NCBI RefSeq assembly: GCF_036884655.1
Contig: NC_088338.1
Span: forward strand, 1,422,001 to 1,486,000
Direction of reading: 5' to 3'
Source of the DNA: Musa acuminata AAA Group
Taxonomy: Eukaryota; Streptophyta; Magnoliopsida; Zingiberales; Musaceae
Length of the DNA: 64,000 nucleotides
The position numbers and the translations under genes were made by a program. Each line of letters begins with the position of its first letter. Position 1 is the first letter of the stretch. The notes beneath the pieces were generated by a model, which was not told the DNA's origin, searched no databases, and saw nothing but the letters and a program-made list of their open reading frames with translations. Shown here one piece after another: positions 37,101 through 52,100 of this stretch.

Positions 37101-40100
37101 GTTCAACTAGGAATCACCATGGGGACTGCTTGATTTTGGGGAACACCACAAGTTTCCGACCATGTGGGCTAGTTTTGGTTTAAACCAATTGAAGGAATTC
37201 TATCTAGTATTAGTCAAAGTCAATCAAAATATTTAGAGATCTCCAACTCAAATTTCTATGTTCTAATTGCTAATCATGAATTCCACCCTATGACACCCCT
37301 CTTTCTCTCTTACCTTTTGCCTCTACCTCCTTCCCACTAATGTTACATTATGTTGAATATATTTGGCCACAACTTGCGACTCAATGATTGGTGGTCTTGA
37401 CATTTTCCTACCAGTTCAGTACTGGAATGTGTGCTGATGGTACCAACATGCATCAGTTTGACCTGGAAAAGTGTGAAGTTTAGGGCTGAAACACATTTAA
37501 TAATAGAGGCATTGCCACTATTGGAGATGAATTTGATTTGAAATATACAAATCATAGTGGCATTAGGATGTAATTTTAGGACGACCAACACACTGCACTC
37601 CTCAATGGCTTACTTAGTAGGAAGGTTTAATGTCTGATTGTACACTTATTTATCAATATAGTTTCCTTCATAGTAGGAGTGTGTAATTGTATTTGTACAT
37701 ATGTATATATAGAAAAATAATGCATATTTAAAACTATATACAATTATGAATAGCATCATTCTTATAGATTATAGTAGGTAACATTAAATAAATAAAGAAA
37801 TGATCTGATTGTCCTTTACTCCTTATCTCTGCTGATTTGTGTCAGCTAACTAAGTTTTTATTCGTTTCAGGTCCTTGTTAGAAATGTGCCACCTGACCCT
37901 GATGAATCAGTCAGCGAGCTTGTTGAACACTTTTTCCTTGTCAATCATCGGGATCACTATTTAACTCATCAGGTTCTTTATATGCCGTGACCTCATGATT
38001 TATAGTTTAATGACAGTTGAATGTTGAAAGACTGATGTTAATAGATCCCTAGTTAGTTTATAGTTTTAATGCTTATGAATTTTGTGTGCTGATATATTCT
38101 GATTGGTTGTGATCGTATGCAATGCTTAACCTTTATATTCTTTTCATGAGTCTCATAAAAATATTGTCGTGGTATTTATAGTCTGTATGGTTTTCATTAC
38201 CTATTTGTGTTAAATTGGTCATTGATGATGAAAGAAAACACTAGATGCAAAGACTTCATTGCGGTTGAAAATAGAACATGCAACTGAAGGCTTTGAATCC
38301 AGTGCAGAGAAAGAAACTGTTTGAGCTGTTGTCTATCTGAATTGCCCATCACCATGATGATTTGAAAATAGGATGTAACTGAAGGCTTTGAATCCAGTAC
38401 GGAGAAAGAAACTGTTTGAACTGTTGTCTATCTGAATTGTGTCACTATGATGATTTGACGGAACCTCACTGGAACAGTGATAAGATAGTGTGCTTTTCTT
38501 TTACCATGACGATAATTGAAAGTTTTATGTTCAAAATAGGGAATGTTATAACAGCTTAATAAAATGACTGATGAATGTATGACTTGAAATTGAAAATATT
38601 AATGATGGAAATTAGTTTCACATGCCCAAATGCTGATCTAGGATAGATCTAGTTCGAGTCTTCATGCATTAACTAATATTTTTTTACCATTTCTTAGTCA
38701 TTTCACAGATATATTTTCATCTTAAGGTTGCATGATATTTAGAATCAAGTAGGTTTAACATTGTGATTTAAGTGTAAATAAGATTCAAGTTGATACTTGA
38801 TATGGATAAAGTTTAATGGTTGTTAGAGTGATATTAGGTAATTTCATGGTTCGCCTTATTGATCCATATTGGTCTACCAACCAGCTATCGGTACAGTACA
38901 TACCGAGGCTTATCGAGCACACTGACACATGGTACATGGAGGCGTATCAATATACCGCTCGTACTGGTCTCCTATCGGACCGGTATGTACCACCCATACT
39001 AAGCGGTATGTTATGGTATAACGAACCTTGAGTAATTTTTTTTTATTTTTTTTATTTCTTACATTGTATAAAGTATAAACATAACCTAAATTAATATTAA
39101 GATGCCAGACAAGACAAATTTGGTGGCTGATTCAATTGGCAACCAAAATTTGTGCTATATAAGTCAAATTTTTTTAGTTTGTGTTTTGATTTGCACGAAG
39201 CTAACATTATTCATAAATGGAGAATATGGGATGGCTTTATGATGATGAAATTGCTGGATGGTTGATAGAGCAAAGAACAAGTATATCTTCGCCAACAAAG
39301 CCTCTGCACCTCATGATTTAATAAGAGCACATTTTTGGTGATTTTACTTTCTGGAGAATCGATGCGCTAATACAATGTCTGCCTAGTTTTTATTTCTTTC
39401 GTGTCCGATATAAGCATCCTTGTAAATTGTAGTTTCGTCTTCTTCTATCAGAACTTATCAAACTAACTTTTCCATTCTCTTAAGTGTCTCAAACTATTCT
39501 TTACTCTCCGAAAGAAGGAAGGAACTAGTTCCGGCCTATTCTTTGCTTAAAAAAAAAAAGAAAAAAAAAACAACAATAACTAATAAGAACATTAAATATT
39601 AGGACCCATGTCACATGACTCTTCATACTAACCCAAGTAATGTAGGTGCAAGGAGACCCCCATTAATCTCTCACACCACAATGACACATTATGATTGTCT
39701 AGTTGACTCATTAAGTTATCAAATGGTGTTTTTTATTAAAACATCATGTGCATTTTTATGATTCTGGATATATATGGTCATGATATTTGTCATACTTGTT
39801 AAGAAAATATTCATGTAGAGGATAAAGATTGAAAGAGGACTAAAGAATAATTCATTTTGCTTAGGATTGAAAGAATGCGCTGATATATATTGAGTTTGGC
39901 CAATAATTTAACAGCTCAAGCTTTTGGGTTGGATTATTGTCCAATCTCATGTGTGTTAGCCGTGCCTCAAATTCATTTATTTAAATTCTCCATTTGGTAT
40001 CAAAGCCATAAGGTCCACAATAGTTAGCTTTGATTAGTTTGACGCAAACCATCCAATTTAAAATCTCAACAATACTATCAACTCAAAAGATGTTTTCTTA

Positions 40101-43100
40101 TTCGCCTAGCATGCTTGAATGTATCAACCATATTGTGTACATGCAGTCCAATCCAAGAGGAAGCCTACACTAGTGCAGTACATGATGTGGCAATCCTTGG
40201 ATTTCATGATGAATGGTGATATTGTTTGTATCATTATTGGAATCAAGTATCTTTCATGGAAAACTAAGTGGATATTGATTATGGACAACCTCTTGGCAAG
40301 TGGTTTCCAATAATGTTGATGTGATGGTTCGTGAGAAAAGTTGATATGCAGTTTTCAGAAGTTCCTGTAATAGGAATCTGTTCCATGCATGTCTGCACAC
40401 TCGCTTTTAGATAATGGTGATATTGTTTGGATCATTGTTGGAATCAAGTATCTTTCATGGCAAACTTAATGGATATGGATTATGGACAACCTATTGGCAA
40501 TGCTGATGTGATGGTTTGTGAGAAGCTGATTTGCAGTTTTCAACTTGTCTCACCATAACTTTGCAAGAAGTTCCTGTAATAGGAATCTGTTCCATGCATG
40601 TCTGAACACTCACTTTTCCTTGTGTTACAATTCTCTTTTAGATAATGATCAGGATTAAAGGTGATAAAGCTTTTTCTCATGTACATAATCCTTGGATGTC
40701 CTGATGAATAGTGATATCATTTGGATCATTATTGGAATCAAGGTATCTTTTGTGGCAAATTATGTGGATATGGAATATGGACTACCTATTGGCAAGTTGT
40801 TTGTAATAGTGTTGATCAGTGATTTAAAAGGACGTTCAGACGAGGCGAGGTGAGGCCCGAACGCCTCATATAAGGGCCTGGTGGCGTGCTTCAATAAGGC
40901 GTCGCTTGGGAGCTTGCTTGAGCCCAGGGCCAGGTGCTTTGAGCGAGCGCCCGGTTGATATAAGGCAACCAATTTCGGTTAAATGTGCGCGCGACCCCAA
41001 CTCCCAACCCTAGTATGTGCTTTCTCCCTCTGCCTCCGCTGCTAACGATTTCTCCCTCTGTGTCTGCTGTCGACGATTTCTCCTTCTGCATTCGTCGCTG
41101 ACGATTTCTCCCTTTGTCTCCGTCGTTGATGATTTCTCCTGTTGCCTCCGAGTCTTCCTTTGTCGCTGATCGAGTCTCCTCAGCTTCCGCTGTTGTCCGT
41201 TGTCTGCCGCTGCCTGCTGCTGTCTGTGACTCCGCTGTCGTTGCCTACTGCTGTCCGCGACTCCGCTGTCGCTGCTGCTATCCACTACTCCATTGTCGCT
41301 ACCACGGTTGTTGTCCGCTGCTTCTCTTCTGAGTTCTGACTTCTCACTATCGGTTTCACTAAGTGATATTTTTTGATCCCTTTTAACAGTTATACTCTTC
41401 CCTTCTAACTGCTGTTAACAGTAAATAATATACTGTTAACAGTACATTATTAATTACTATACAAAATAATATTTATTTATTAGATTAATAATATGATATT
41501 TTGTATATTTTAATATTTTAGAGCGCCTCGTTTTGCTCGGGCGATCGCCTAGCGTCTCGGGTGTTTTGGGACCTTGGCGCCTAGCGCTTTTTAAATCACT
41601 GGTGTTGATGCACTGGTCTGTGAGAAAAGTTTGATTATCAGTTTTCAAATTGTTCCACCAAAATTTTGCAAGAAACCTATAATAGGAATCTGTTCCATGC
41701 ATATCCGGGCACTTGCTTTTTTCATATGTTACAAGTATCTTTTAGATATGATCGATCAGGTTTTAAGGACATCTCTGCTTAAAGGATCAAAATATTATTT
41801 ACTAGTCTTGGTACGAGCTATGAGGGGTGCTTTAAAGACTTCTTCTCATGGGAGGATGCAGGGAAATAATAGAATGACTGGCAATTCTATGTCTAGTGTT
41901 CGAGAATAATTGTCAATACTGATTGATCACTGGTCAATTGCAGTTTTTGTTTGGGATGATTTCAGATCTAGCTGATATAGTTTTTCTAGTGTTTGTAAAA
42001 ATGTCCATGCATGTATGCATATGTAACCATGTGTATTTTTAGGAACTTTGATATGCAATTTATTGACGGTAGCAGCCATATGATGTTATTTCTTACATTT
42101 TCAAGTTATACTTTTGCTTGTTTAGCTCTTAGGAATTTTTTCTTGATTACTATGAATGCTCATTTATAGAATGAAGCCTATTTCCTCAATTTGATAATAC
42201 TTTTTTTGTACAATATGTTTTAGTTTGATATATTTTTTTTATACCATTAAGAATTAATCATAAATAGGCTGTTGAATATTTAAAATTATTGATATTACAT
42301 TCACTAGGAGAGTGCTTGTTTTCAATTATAGATTTGACTTCTATTACCAAAAAGATAATACCAATATTTTAAATCGCTACATAATACTGGCTTTGGTAAG
42401 TAGTTCGATTAGTATGGTTCTAGGTTATCAAACAGTACCATTTGATATCACCAAAAGAAATTGATAAAAAAGAAATATTGACTGGTACCTACTGAATGCT
42501 GTGGTCAGACTAGTAATTACCAATTGACACATACAAACCTGAGGGGTATTTGAAACTTTGGAGAATATACTTGTATTTTTGCTTTCTTTTAAGAATGCTT
42601 ATAGATGACAATATGTAACATGTGTAACCAGGATTGTAGTTGTTTTCATGCATGTATTTTTGTAGCATTTAATATGCATTTTAGTATGTTATAACAAACA
42701 TATGTTTTGTAGGTTGTCTATAATGCAAACAAACTTTCTAAGCTGGTAAAAAAGAAGAAGCAGATGCAGAATTGGCGTGATTATTATCAACTAAAATATG
42801 ATAAGGATCCATCTAAAAGGCCTGCAGTAAAGGTTATTTTTTCAGTTTATATCTTTCTCTTTGTTTTTTGATTTCTTTAAATGATCTTCACTTTTATCTA
42901 TATTGTGACTTCTTACCATGTGTTCTCTAGAAATCTCATAATAGGTTTCTTTGTTTTAACAGACTGGTTTTCTTGGACTCTGTGGTGAAAAGGTGGATGC
43001 TATTGACTTTTACAAATCTAAGATTGACGAGCTCTCTAAAAAGGTATGTGTTACTTATTGATATGATGGCCATTTCCAATTTACCACTTGCAATAAATCA

Positions 43101-46100
43101 TATGCTAAATTAAAGCATTTTCTTGTTTTTAAAAAGTTATAGTTGCTTGTGACTTAGGATTTACTTTCTTTTGTGCTCTAACTTGGGTTTAATATATATG
43201 TAGGTTCATAGTTCAATTTTCAGCAGATTCATCCAATTTGTACCTCATGTATATGTTGATCATGGAACAACCTTAGTTTTCCATGCCTTTTCTTTTATGC
43301 TTCTAGTTCTAACTGTAAAGAACATGCGCTATCATGTTCTCTCTTAATAGCAGTGAAATGCAGGCATGATGTTGATAACAAGGTATGTCATGCCAGTCTA
43401 TATGGGAACCGAGGAATTATGGAAAGTATTATTGAGATCCTTAAAATAGTATTGTTGAGATCTCCAAAATTGTCGTACCTCAAAAGGCTTACAATACCTT
43501 TATTTTTAGACCTTGCCTAGTTGCCTTGCCCTCTCCTATGACTAATTCTATAAGTCAACCTGGTTACTTCTTTCTATTCAATTAGGATAAATTCTTCTTA
43601 TTTTACTAAAAAACGAGTATGATCCTACTAGATTAGGAGAAGGATCTTCTTCTCCTGGTAGGATCAGATCAGGAGACTCCCTTAGATCAAGAGGGTTACT
43701 TAAATCTCACTCAGGTCTTGACTTATGCCTTGACTCAAGTTCAATCCAGTTGAATCATTTCTCTATTATAGTTTTGAGTTTGGACGTCGGAGACCAGTGC
43801 TTGGCCCACTCAAGTGCTGTGTGAATCCAATAAATATCAGGGCTGGTCCTTTTAAGATTTTTTGTCTCTAGCTTCTGTGAAATCATTTCTTTATTTTAGA
43901 TCACTAAAATTTTGCATCATAACAATGATATTTGTAGTTCGATATTTGCTGTCTTGTTTAATGCCTTCTATTCAAACAAAGAATACAATTCTTCTAGGAA
44001 ATTGTAATCTTCAAATGACCGTATGATGATAGTCCGAGCAGTTATGTAAAGACCTAGAATATGGTTTCTTCTAGGTTGATGTAGACTGACCTAGAAGATG
44101 ACATCTTTTAGAGAGTTGCAGAAATGCTTGGAATATCATCTTCCTAGCTTGTAACCTAAAAACGTTAAAATCGATCTAACAAACGTAAAAAATATTTCTC
44201 ACCTCCTCTTCGATCTTTAGATTATCCCATTTGATAATCTATCTTTTTTCCATTATTTTGTATCATCGATGATGAAAGATGCTCCAGTGATTAGGAGGAG
44301 ACGAAAAAGAAGGATAAGAAGGGGAAGTAGAAAAAAAAGGGGTTGTCTGGAACGAGTTCAAAGAGTATCTTGAAATTAAGTGATAAGTTGAGGCATTTAT
44401 ATCCATTTGCAGAAGGGTCTCTTTGAAATATTAAAAGTTCTTAAGATGAGATTGTAAATAGCAAAAAAGGGGTTGCCAATAGAAATGTTCTTTGTTTTAT
44501 CTTGGGAGCTAAAGTTTTTCATCTTATCAAGTTTTTATTTATTTGTATATTTGTGAAATCTTACCTATGCACACCAACCGAGTTGGTCCTGTGATGGTTC
44601 CCCTCTTAATCTTGAGGAAGTTCTTGGTTCAAATTTTCACTAGGTGGTGCCAAGTAATTGAACAAGATACTCATGGTGGAGAGTGTGCTTGGTAGCTCAA
44701 GTAGCTTACATTCTTTATTGCAGCTGTATCTCATGCTCAAGAAGTGACAAATTCATAAAATGTAGACAAAGGACCATGGACACTATATGTACGAGATCTT
44801 ACACAGCTTTTTGGAAGTAGTAAAACCTAAAGTATCCTAGCTAATAAGAAGAAATATTTAATATTAAAATCTCATATAGGTTCCAAATACATCTGGAGGC
44901 TAGAAAGAACTTATTTAAGATAGTAAATTTTCTTCTAGGCCATCAAGAAGGTTAAATTGATGCACAAAAAGAAAAAAAAATCTTTTTCTGGAGTTGACGC
45001 TCATGGAAACTTTTATTTTAGTTCAAAGCACATTGAATCTCTATTGGCCTTTAATATGATTATTGGTATTATTATTTGATCCATCCTTAAAGAAGCAATT
45101 GCTGTCACAATGCATCATTTTGCTGATGCTTGAAAGAACTCTCTTGATGTTCCTTGCCCTGTTAGAGTAATTTTATGTTTGGCAAGTAGACTTTTTATGT
45201 CAAGTTGTCAACATCTTGAGATGACTTGATTACCCCAGTTGGTGAGGTGCATTATTAATTTTCTTCATGAATCTTGCAAGGCCTATCTTATTGCTTTAGA
45301 ATTATTTATATAAAGTATCCTATCCCTCAAAATCACTCTTGCATATGTCAATTAAATTTAGCTTTATAATCACATTACTAGTTATATTTCCTGTGACGAT
45401 TGTGTCAATTTGTTACATTCTTTTATACCATCTTATGGATTCTTAGGGTTGGCGATGGTATATAAAATTCTTGTTCAATTCCGGGTGCCATTTGAATTTT
45501 TTAGTTTGGACTTTTCTTGCTTTGAAGAAAAAAATGTTCCATACTAAACTAACTCTGCTCTTTTATGGATAAAATTACTTTAGGAGACTACAGAACAAGA
45601 AATGATAAAAAAGGATCCAAAGTCCATTATGCCAGCTGCATTTGTTTCCTTTAGGACACGGTGGGGGGCAGCTGTATGTGCTCAAACACAACAAACTAGA
45701 AACCCAACTTTATGGTTGACTGAGTGGGCTCCAGAACCTCGGGATGTGTATTGGCAGAATTTAGCTATTCCATTTGTTTCCCTCACAGTCAGACGGTTGA
45801 TTATAGCAGTTGCCTTCTTCTTTCTTACCTTCTTCTTTATGATTCCAATCGCATTTGTACAATCTCTTGCTAACATCGAGGGAATCGAGAAGGTTGTTCC
45901 ATTTTTGAAGCCCGTAATTGAAGTGTAAGTTTTGTAATTTGTACTATTTATTTCTTTTGTTTATTTGTCTTCTGTTTCTTGCAGTGTGAAATTATTCTAC
46001 TGAAGTTTCCTTTATCTTGAAAATTCTCACATCTAGTTTTCTATATATTTCTTACTTGTACCTAATTGTTGATAACTTGATATGACTTGTTGCCAGCTTA

Positions 46101-49100
46101 TGATAGCTAGTTTTTCAGTACAAGTAATTATAAATATGATCCCAATGATATTTTTCTTTTTACTTTTGAAACTTCTACATAAAACCGTGTTTTGAGAAGA
46201 ATATGTTATGCTCATAAGTGTATCTTAAGCCATAACATATTGGGTAGAAACCATGTTTTGTAAGAATACGTTATGGTTGTAAGCCATTAATTCAGGCTTA
46301 CCTATATGGTTGATCATAAGTGTCATAAATCATCAGAGACTTGGAGTACCAATAGGATATTATCAACTTATTTTTAGAAAACAACCTCTTTAAATAAGGC
46401 TTTCTTAAGGTAACCATCTTGCGCTTGTGAAAGCATAAGGAGAAGAACAAGGTCTTCATACCAACCATTATGTAACCATCATCTGCATCTCTGGATCCAA
46501 TTTAGATCGAAGAAAAAGTAACATACTCATTTCCGAAAGCCGTTTGATCCACAGATTTTCTTTGACATTTGGGGTTGGGCTAGTGACCATGAGCGTGGCA
46601 AATTCCATGCTGATAGGTGGTACATGCATATGGAAACACTCAGAACATCCAAACATGCTATCACAACTAGTGTTAACATAACTAGGATGCATCATATTAT
46701 TCATTTATATGTTCATTTGTTAGGAAAGACTTGAAGTAGATCTAACTAAATTTACCTATTCCTAAACATATTGAACAAAGTAAAACAGACTTGGAGAGAA
46801 ATGGAAAAGAAACGGACTAAATTTACCTCTAGTTTTATTGTATGAAAAAGAAGTGGAAAAGATAAATGTCAATTTATTTCTTTCCATTGTTTGATGTTTT
46901 TCTTCTTTAACTCATTTGGCATTTGGTATTGATGGAAGTTGATAGTGACTATAGCAGCAGATAGCTATGACATAGTGTGCAAAATAAAAAAGGGGCTTCA
47001 GTCACTGCTCTTTAGTTTGAGCAATAATCTTATACCCTAGTAGTCACATAACGAATGTGCCCTGATTACAGCAGGAGATAGCTATGGCATATTATGCAAA
47101 GTAAAAAAGGTGCTTCAATCACTGCTCTTCAGTTTGAGGCTTTGAGCTATAATATAATACCCTGATAGTTCCATAACGTGGGCTATGATATATATGGTAT
47201 ATAAGTCACTTCTTGACTTTGTAAAGGAAACTTGTCAGTCCTAGTCCTACAACTCATTTGTATTAGTATGTCATGTGAAAGCCAAAAAAGAGTTTGTTAA
47301 GCTATATGAAATGCCTTTACTGTGAAGGCACCAGGGATTTGAGTAGGTGACATTGTGATACCTTAATGTTCCCACATAAAAAAGGATTTGTATGTTAACT
47401 TGAGTACCTAGAAGGATTCAATCCTGGGTGTTGGGATTGTATCTAAGGCTGCTTAAGCCAGTTCAATGATACTGTACTGAGACCTAACAACATTTTGTTT
47501 GGTAGCCATTGTCATAACAAAGTGCACATATCCCATTAAAGATATATATTGATCATGAACATTTGTCCTTGTCATCTACAAATATTTAAGGTAACCTAAA
47601 GGGAATAAGACCACTGTTATTGGTGGTGGAAGAAGAAATGGGAGAACAGATGTTGTGGCTGATCGGTTATAGCAGCATTCTATCATCAATTTGTGTACCA
47701 TGATATTCTGGATTAGATAGGGCCTTAATTCATTATCACCAGGAATTTAAAAGGTTATTCTATAGATTTGGACTAGGCATGTCTTGGTCTGTGCAACATA
47801 AATTAGATAATATAATTTAATCTCAAACCAGCATATGAGCCTCTAAAATTTTGCATTTGTTCATACCAGTACCTGCTTGTCCTTTGATGAAGCTTTTCTA
47901 GATTTATGTTGTAGTTGAAAAGTAATCATCATGAATATGTATCACCTAATATAAATATTACATTGTGTCAGAGAATTGCCTAAACATCCTTTCTAGTTAT
48001 TCCAAAAGAACTTTCAGTTTTATTATATTACAACAATTTTGGGGATTTGTGATATTTTGAACATTTTCTTTTTTACTGACAAGTAATCATAATTTTACAG
48101 GGGAACTATCAAATCATTCATCCAAGGTTTTCTTCCAGGAATTGCTCTGAAGATCTTTCTTATATTGCTCCCTACAATATTGATGCTTATGTCGAAGTTT
48201 GAAGGATTTACATCCTTGTCAGCATTGGAGAGAAGATCTGCATCTAAATATTACCTCTTTTTACTTGTAAATGTATTTCTTGGGAGCATCATTACTGGAA
48301 CAGCATTCCAGCAGCTAAATAGGTTTATTCACCAGTCAGCAAATGAGTATGTTTTGCAACTTATCCTCATATCTGAAAATTACTAAATAATTAGTTTGGT
48401 TTTTATAACCTATGCGCTTTACAAGATTTGGATACCAATAATTTGGAAATGAATGTGCATCATGGTTGATACATTCATTAGCTCAGATATACCAACAAGT
48501 CAATGGATTTCACTCATCCATCTATGCGAACAGCACATCCTATGCATGAATCTTAATGCATATTTTGGTCAGAATTCAGAAAGACTTTAACTTCAAAGCT
48601 TTTGAAACTAATATGCCTTGTTGTGTGTGTATATATATAAAGATATTTACCTTCAAATATAAGTTTATATAATGTATATATACACACATTGTTCAATCAA
48701 GCGTTTCTTTGTAGTTGTATTTCATATATCAGCATCCTATAAAATATTTCCTACTATTTTGTTAGTAAACCTAATGAAATATTGTAATCGCTTGATAAAA
48801 TGTTCTGCCCATGCTAAGAACTATTTGTGGTTAGGTCTGGAATATGTTCTTAAATACAGACTAAATAGAGTTGTCTCTTAGTTTAATAACTAAGTCAGGT
48901 GTTTTTCTCAAGTAAATTTTTTCACAAGGTATTTATTGGTATACTGAAAGAAGTTTCAAATATGTACGATTAGATGGGGACCAATTCTTTTAAGTTTAGG
49001 TGAATTATTCCAGGCTTGTGCCGAAAAGTATGTATAAATTGATACTGAGATTGCAAACAAAATTCTTTAATCTTAAAGAAAGAAACAAACAGAATGCAAG

Positions 49101-52100
49101 CCATAGTTCTAAATATTGTGGTATACTGGCTGTACTAACCCCAATTATGTACTTGTCTATTGGCCTAAATTTTACTGGCTAGTTCCAATATTTCAAGCAA
49201 TTTTAGTACTCCTTTTATTGATGTACCAACTCATACCATAGTATCTCAACCAATATGTACTAGTTTAAGAAGAATCTGGGCAAGGGTACTGAAATCAGTA
49301 TATAAAACTTTGCTGCCGACTGCAATGATGGAAATAAAGTCACTCTTTAAGTCATTTAATAGGTAAATTATTTAGGATGAGAAAATGATATTTTTACCTT
49401 TATATTTGCCTCAAGAGAGGAAAAAGATAATTTGATATATGATGGAAATGTGTTTTATTAAATTAGAATAAAAATAATGAGGAATAGCATGGCAGCTCTT
49501 AGTTTGACTTATGGTATGATTAACAGTGCCCATTGGTGGAAAATGATCTGTGTAGTCAACACAAGATGGTTGGACTAGTACCCATCTTTTGTGCATCACG
49601 GAATTGAAGGCCTGTCCTTATACACAAAATTTCTCATTACATATTCTTTTCTTTTTATTTATATTTTTTCCCCTCATTTTGTTATTATTCACACACTTTT
49701 GTTCAAGGTTCACCTTACCAATTTGAGCTAGTGTGTCGATCGGCTGGCGGCACGACACGCACTCACCTGTATCGATACACTAGTAAGTATCAGTATTTCG
49801 GAGAGGAAGAAAAAAGGGAGAAGAGGAAGGGATGGCAGAGGAAGGAGGAAGAAAGAGGGAAGAAGAGGAAGTGGTGGAGGAAAGAGGAGGAAGAGGAAGA
49901 GAAGAGACCTTACCTGAGATGTGGTGGTGCACTGTGGTCGCGACAAGCGGAAGTCACTGTTGATCATAGCATTAGAGGTGATGCTCACGAGGCAGCGCTC
50001 ACGTGAGAATTGAGAAAGTAGGGTTTCCCACTTCCCTTGAATACGGTGGATTGGATTAGGGTGGGGTCCATGTACCGGTCAGCACTTGGGCCGGTATGTG
50101 CTGCCCGTTTTGTACTGGTCTGGGCACAATGGTGAACATAGCTTGTGTTAACAGAGCACTGGGGCAACAACTACCATGCTATTTAGGTCCTTAGCTACTT
50201 CTATTTTGACCTCTTGAAACTAGTTATTCTCCTCTTCCAGTCTATGATATGATAGTTGTTTTGAACAATTGTCTTCTAGTGACATTGGAGCTCTTTATTC
50301 ACCATTATATTCAAGCTTTAGGATATCTTGGGGTTTTTCACATTGTATATTACTTTAACAAGTCGCTAGTATCTGGTCAAAATTTGTCTCCTTAAATCAA
50401 GGTCGATTTTGTTACATAGTCATCCATCGTCCTATTCGTTTGTATTATCATAATTTTAAGTTTTATGACATCTTGGGTTTTTCACATTGTGTAGGTCTTT
50501 AACAAGTCGCTAATATTTGGTCTGCAATTATAATACTTAAATCAAAGTTTTCTGTTTTTATTGCATATCGATGATCCTGTTCATTTGTATTATTTATTCA
50601 TTTATAAATTATTCTTTATTACTAGTATATCTTGACCATTGTCCTGGTTACATCTTATTTATTAGGTTCTTATTTTTCTTCATTTCAACTTTTATTTTAT
50701 CCATTTGACACCCTAACACTTTTAGATTTTGTTAGTAAATATTTAATGCTTTTGGAAAATCAGATGGCTGGCTTCTTGTGGTAAAACCAAGGATTAAGAT
50801 TCTGGTCATACTGAACTAACTGAAGTACATTCTGTCTTAAGGATTAACAAACATGATACAAAGATGTGCCAGTTATCATATTATGGCAGCATATAGAAAA
50901 AAGTCAGGTATCTGATAACAATGCTTGAAATGGCATGATAATAGTAGTACCGGATGAACTGCTGAAAAAGAAGCATCACATGACACCTTTACCATGGGTG
51001 AATCACAATATAGATAATGTTTTCTTACCTGCCAGCATATGTAATATAGTCATGGACACAATGACAATGCATGACATGGCAGTATAACAATACCTGATTA
51101 ATGACCTACTGGAAAGGGCATCATAAACCTTAATTGAGATGAATCACAACATAGGTAGTGTTCCAGACTTCCAGTTACCAGATTGTTTCTCTTTCTGGTA
51201 ATTACACATTTGTCTTGTGCTTTATTCCTAGACTTCTGTTCCAGAAAAATTAGAAATTTGACATTAAATAAGAGTTCTTACCTCTTATGAAAATTGACTT
51301 GTTGATATGAATCTTTGTCTTGTGCTTTATTCCTAGTTTTGAATCTTTCATTGAATTATTCACTCGATCTAACTTCTTTTTGTTTATCAAGAAGTCTTCA
51401 TAATTTAAAACTGTCCTGTTATGTAGAATTCCAAGGACAATAGGTGTATCTATTCCCCAGAAAGCAACATTCTTCATTACCTACATCATGGTTGATGGTT
51501 GGGCTGGAATTGCTGGGGAGATCTTAAGACTGAAACCTTTAATAATATATCATTTGAAGAATTTTTTTCTGGTGAAGACTGAGAAAGACAGGGAAGAAGC
51601 TATGGATCCTGGAAGTATCGATTTTGCCTCATCTGAACCTAAGATACAGCTGTACTTTCTCCTTGGTCTTGTATATGCAGTGGTCACACCGTTCTTGCTT
51701 CCTTTCATAATAATTTTCTTTGCCTTGGCATTTGTTGTCTTTCGTCATCAGGTGAGCAACTTAGTAATCTATGATCCTGCAGACTTAGAGTTGCATTATA
51801 TTCCATAAAAGGATTTTCTTATATTGATGTACATGCATATTTGATTCAATGTTTAACTACTTTATAGTTGTCTAAAGCTTGGTTATGTGAAGTGTGTTCT
51901 TTATTAGTGGTCTTTGTGGTTCCCACAGGACAAGTCCGTTATTACCAAGGTCTGCAATACCGTATCGTACCGATGTTTCGAGGCTGGCTTGGTACGGTGT
52001 ACCGAGCGATACACCTAATTTAGGGTGTAAAACCCTCCGAAAATACCTAAAAATAAGAAAAAAGTTAGGATAGGGTTTTTAAATTAGAAATAAATATAGT

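Noticed and set aside
40190..41750. Possible CRISPR-like or satellite array
   Set aside because: Only three long, diverged units without short regular repeats or spacers; it is a local tandem duplication in a plant intron.
49731..50006. Glu/Lys-rich open frame
   Set aside because: It is translated GA-rich DNA within GGTAC element D in an OSCA1 intron.
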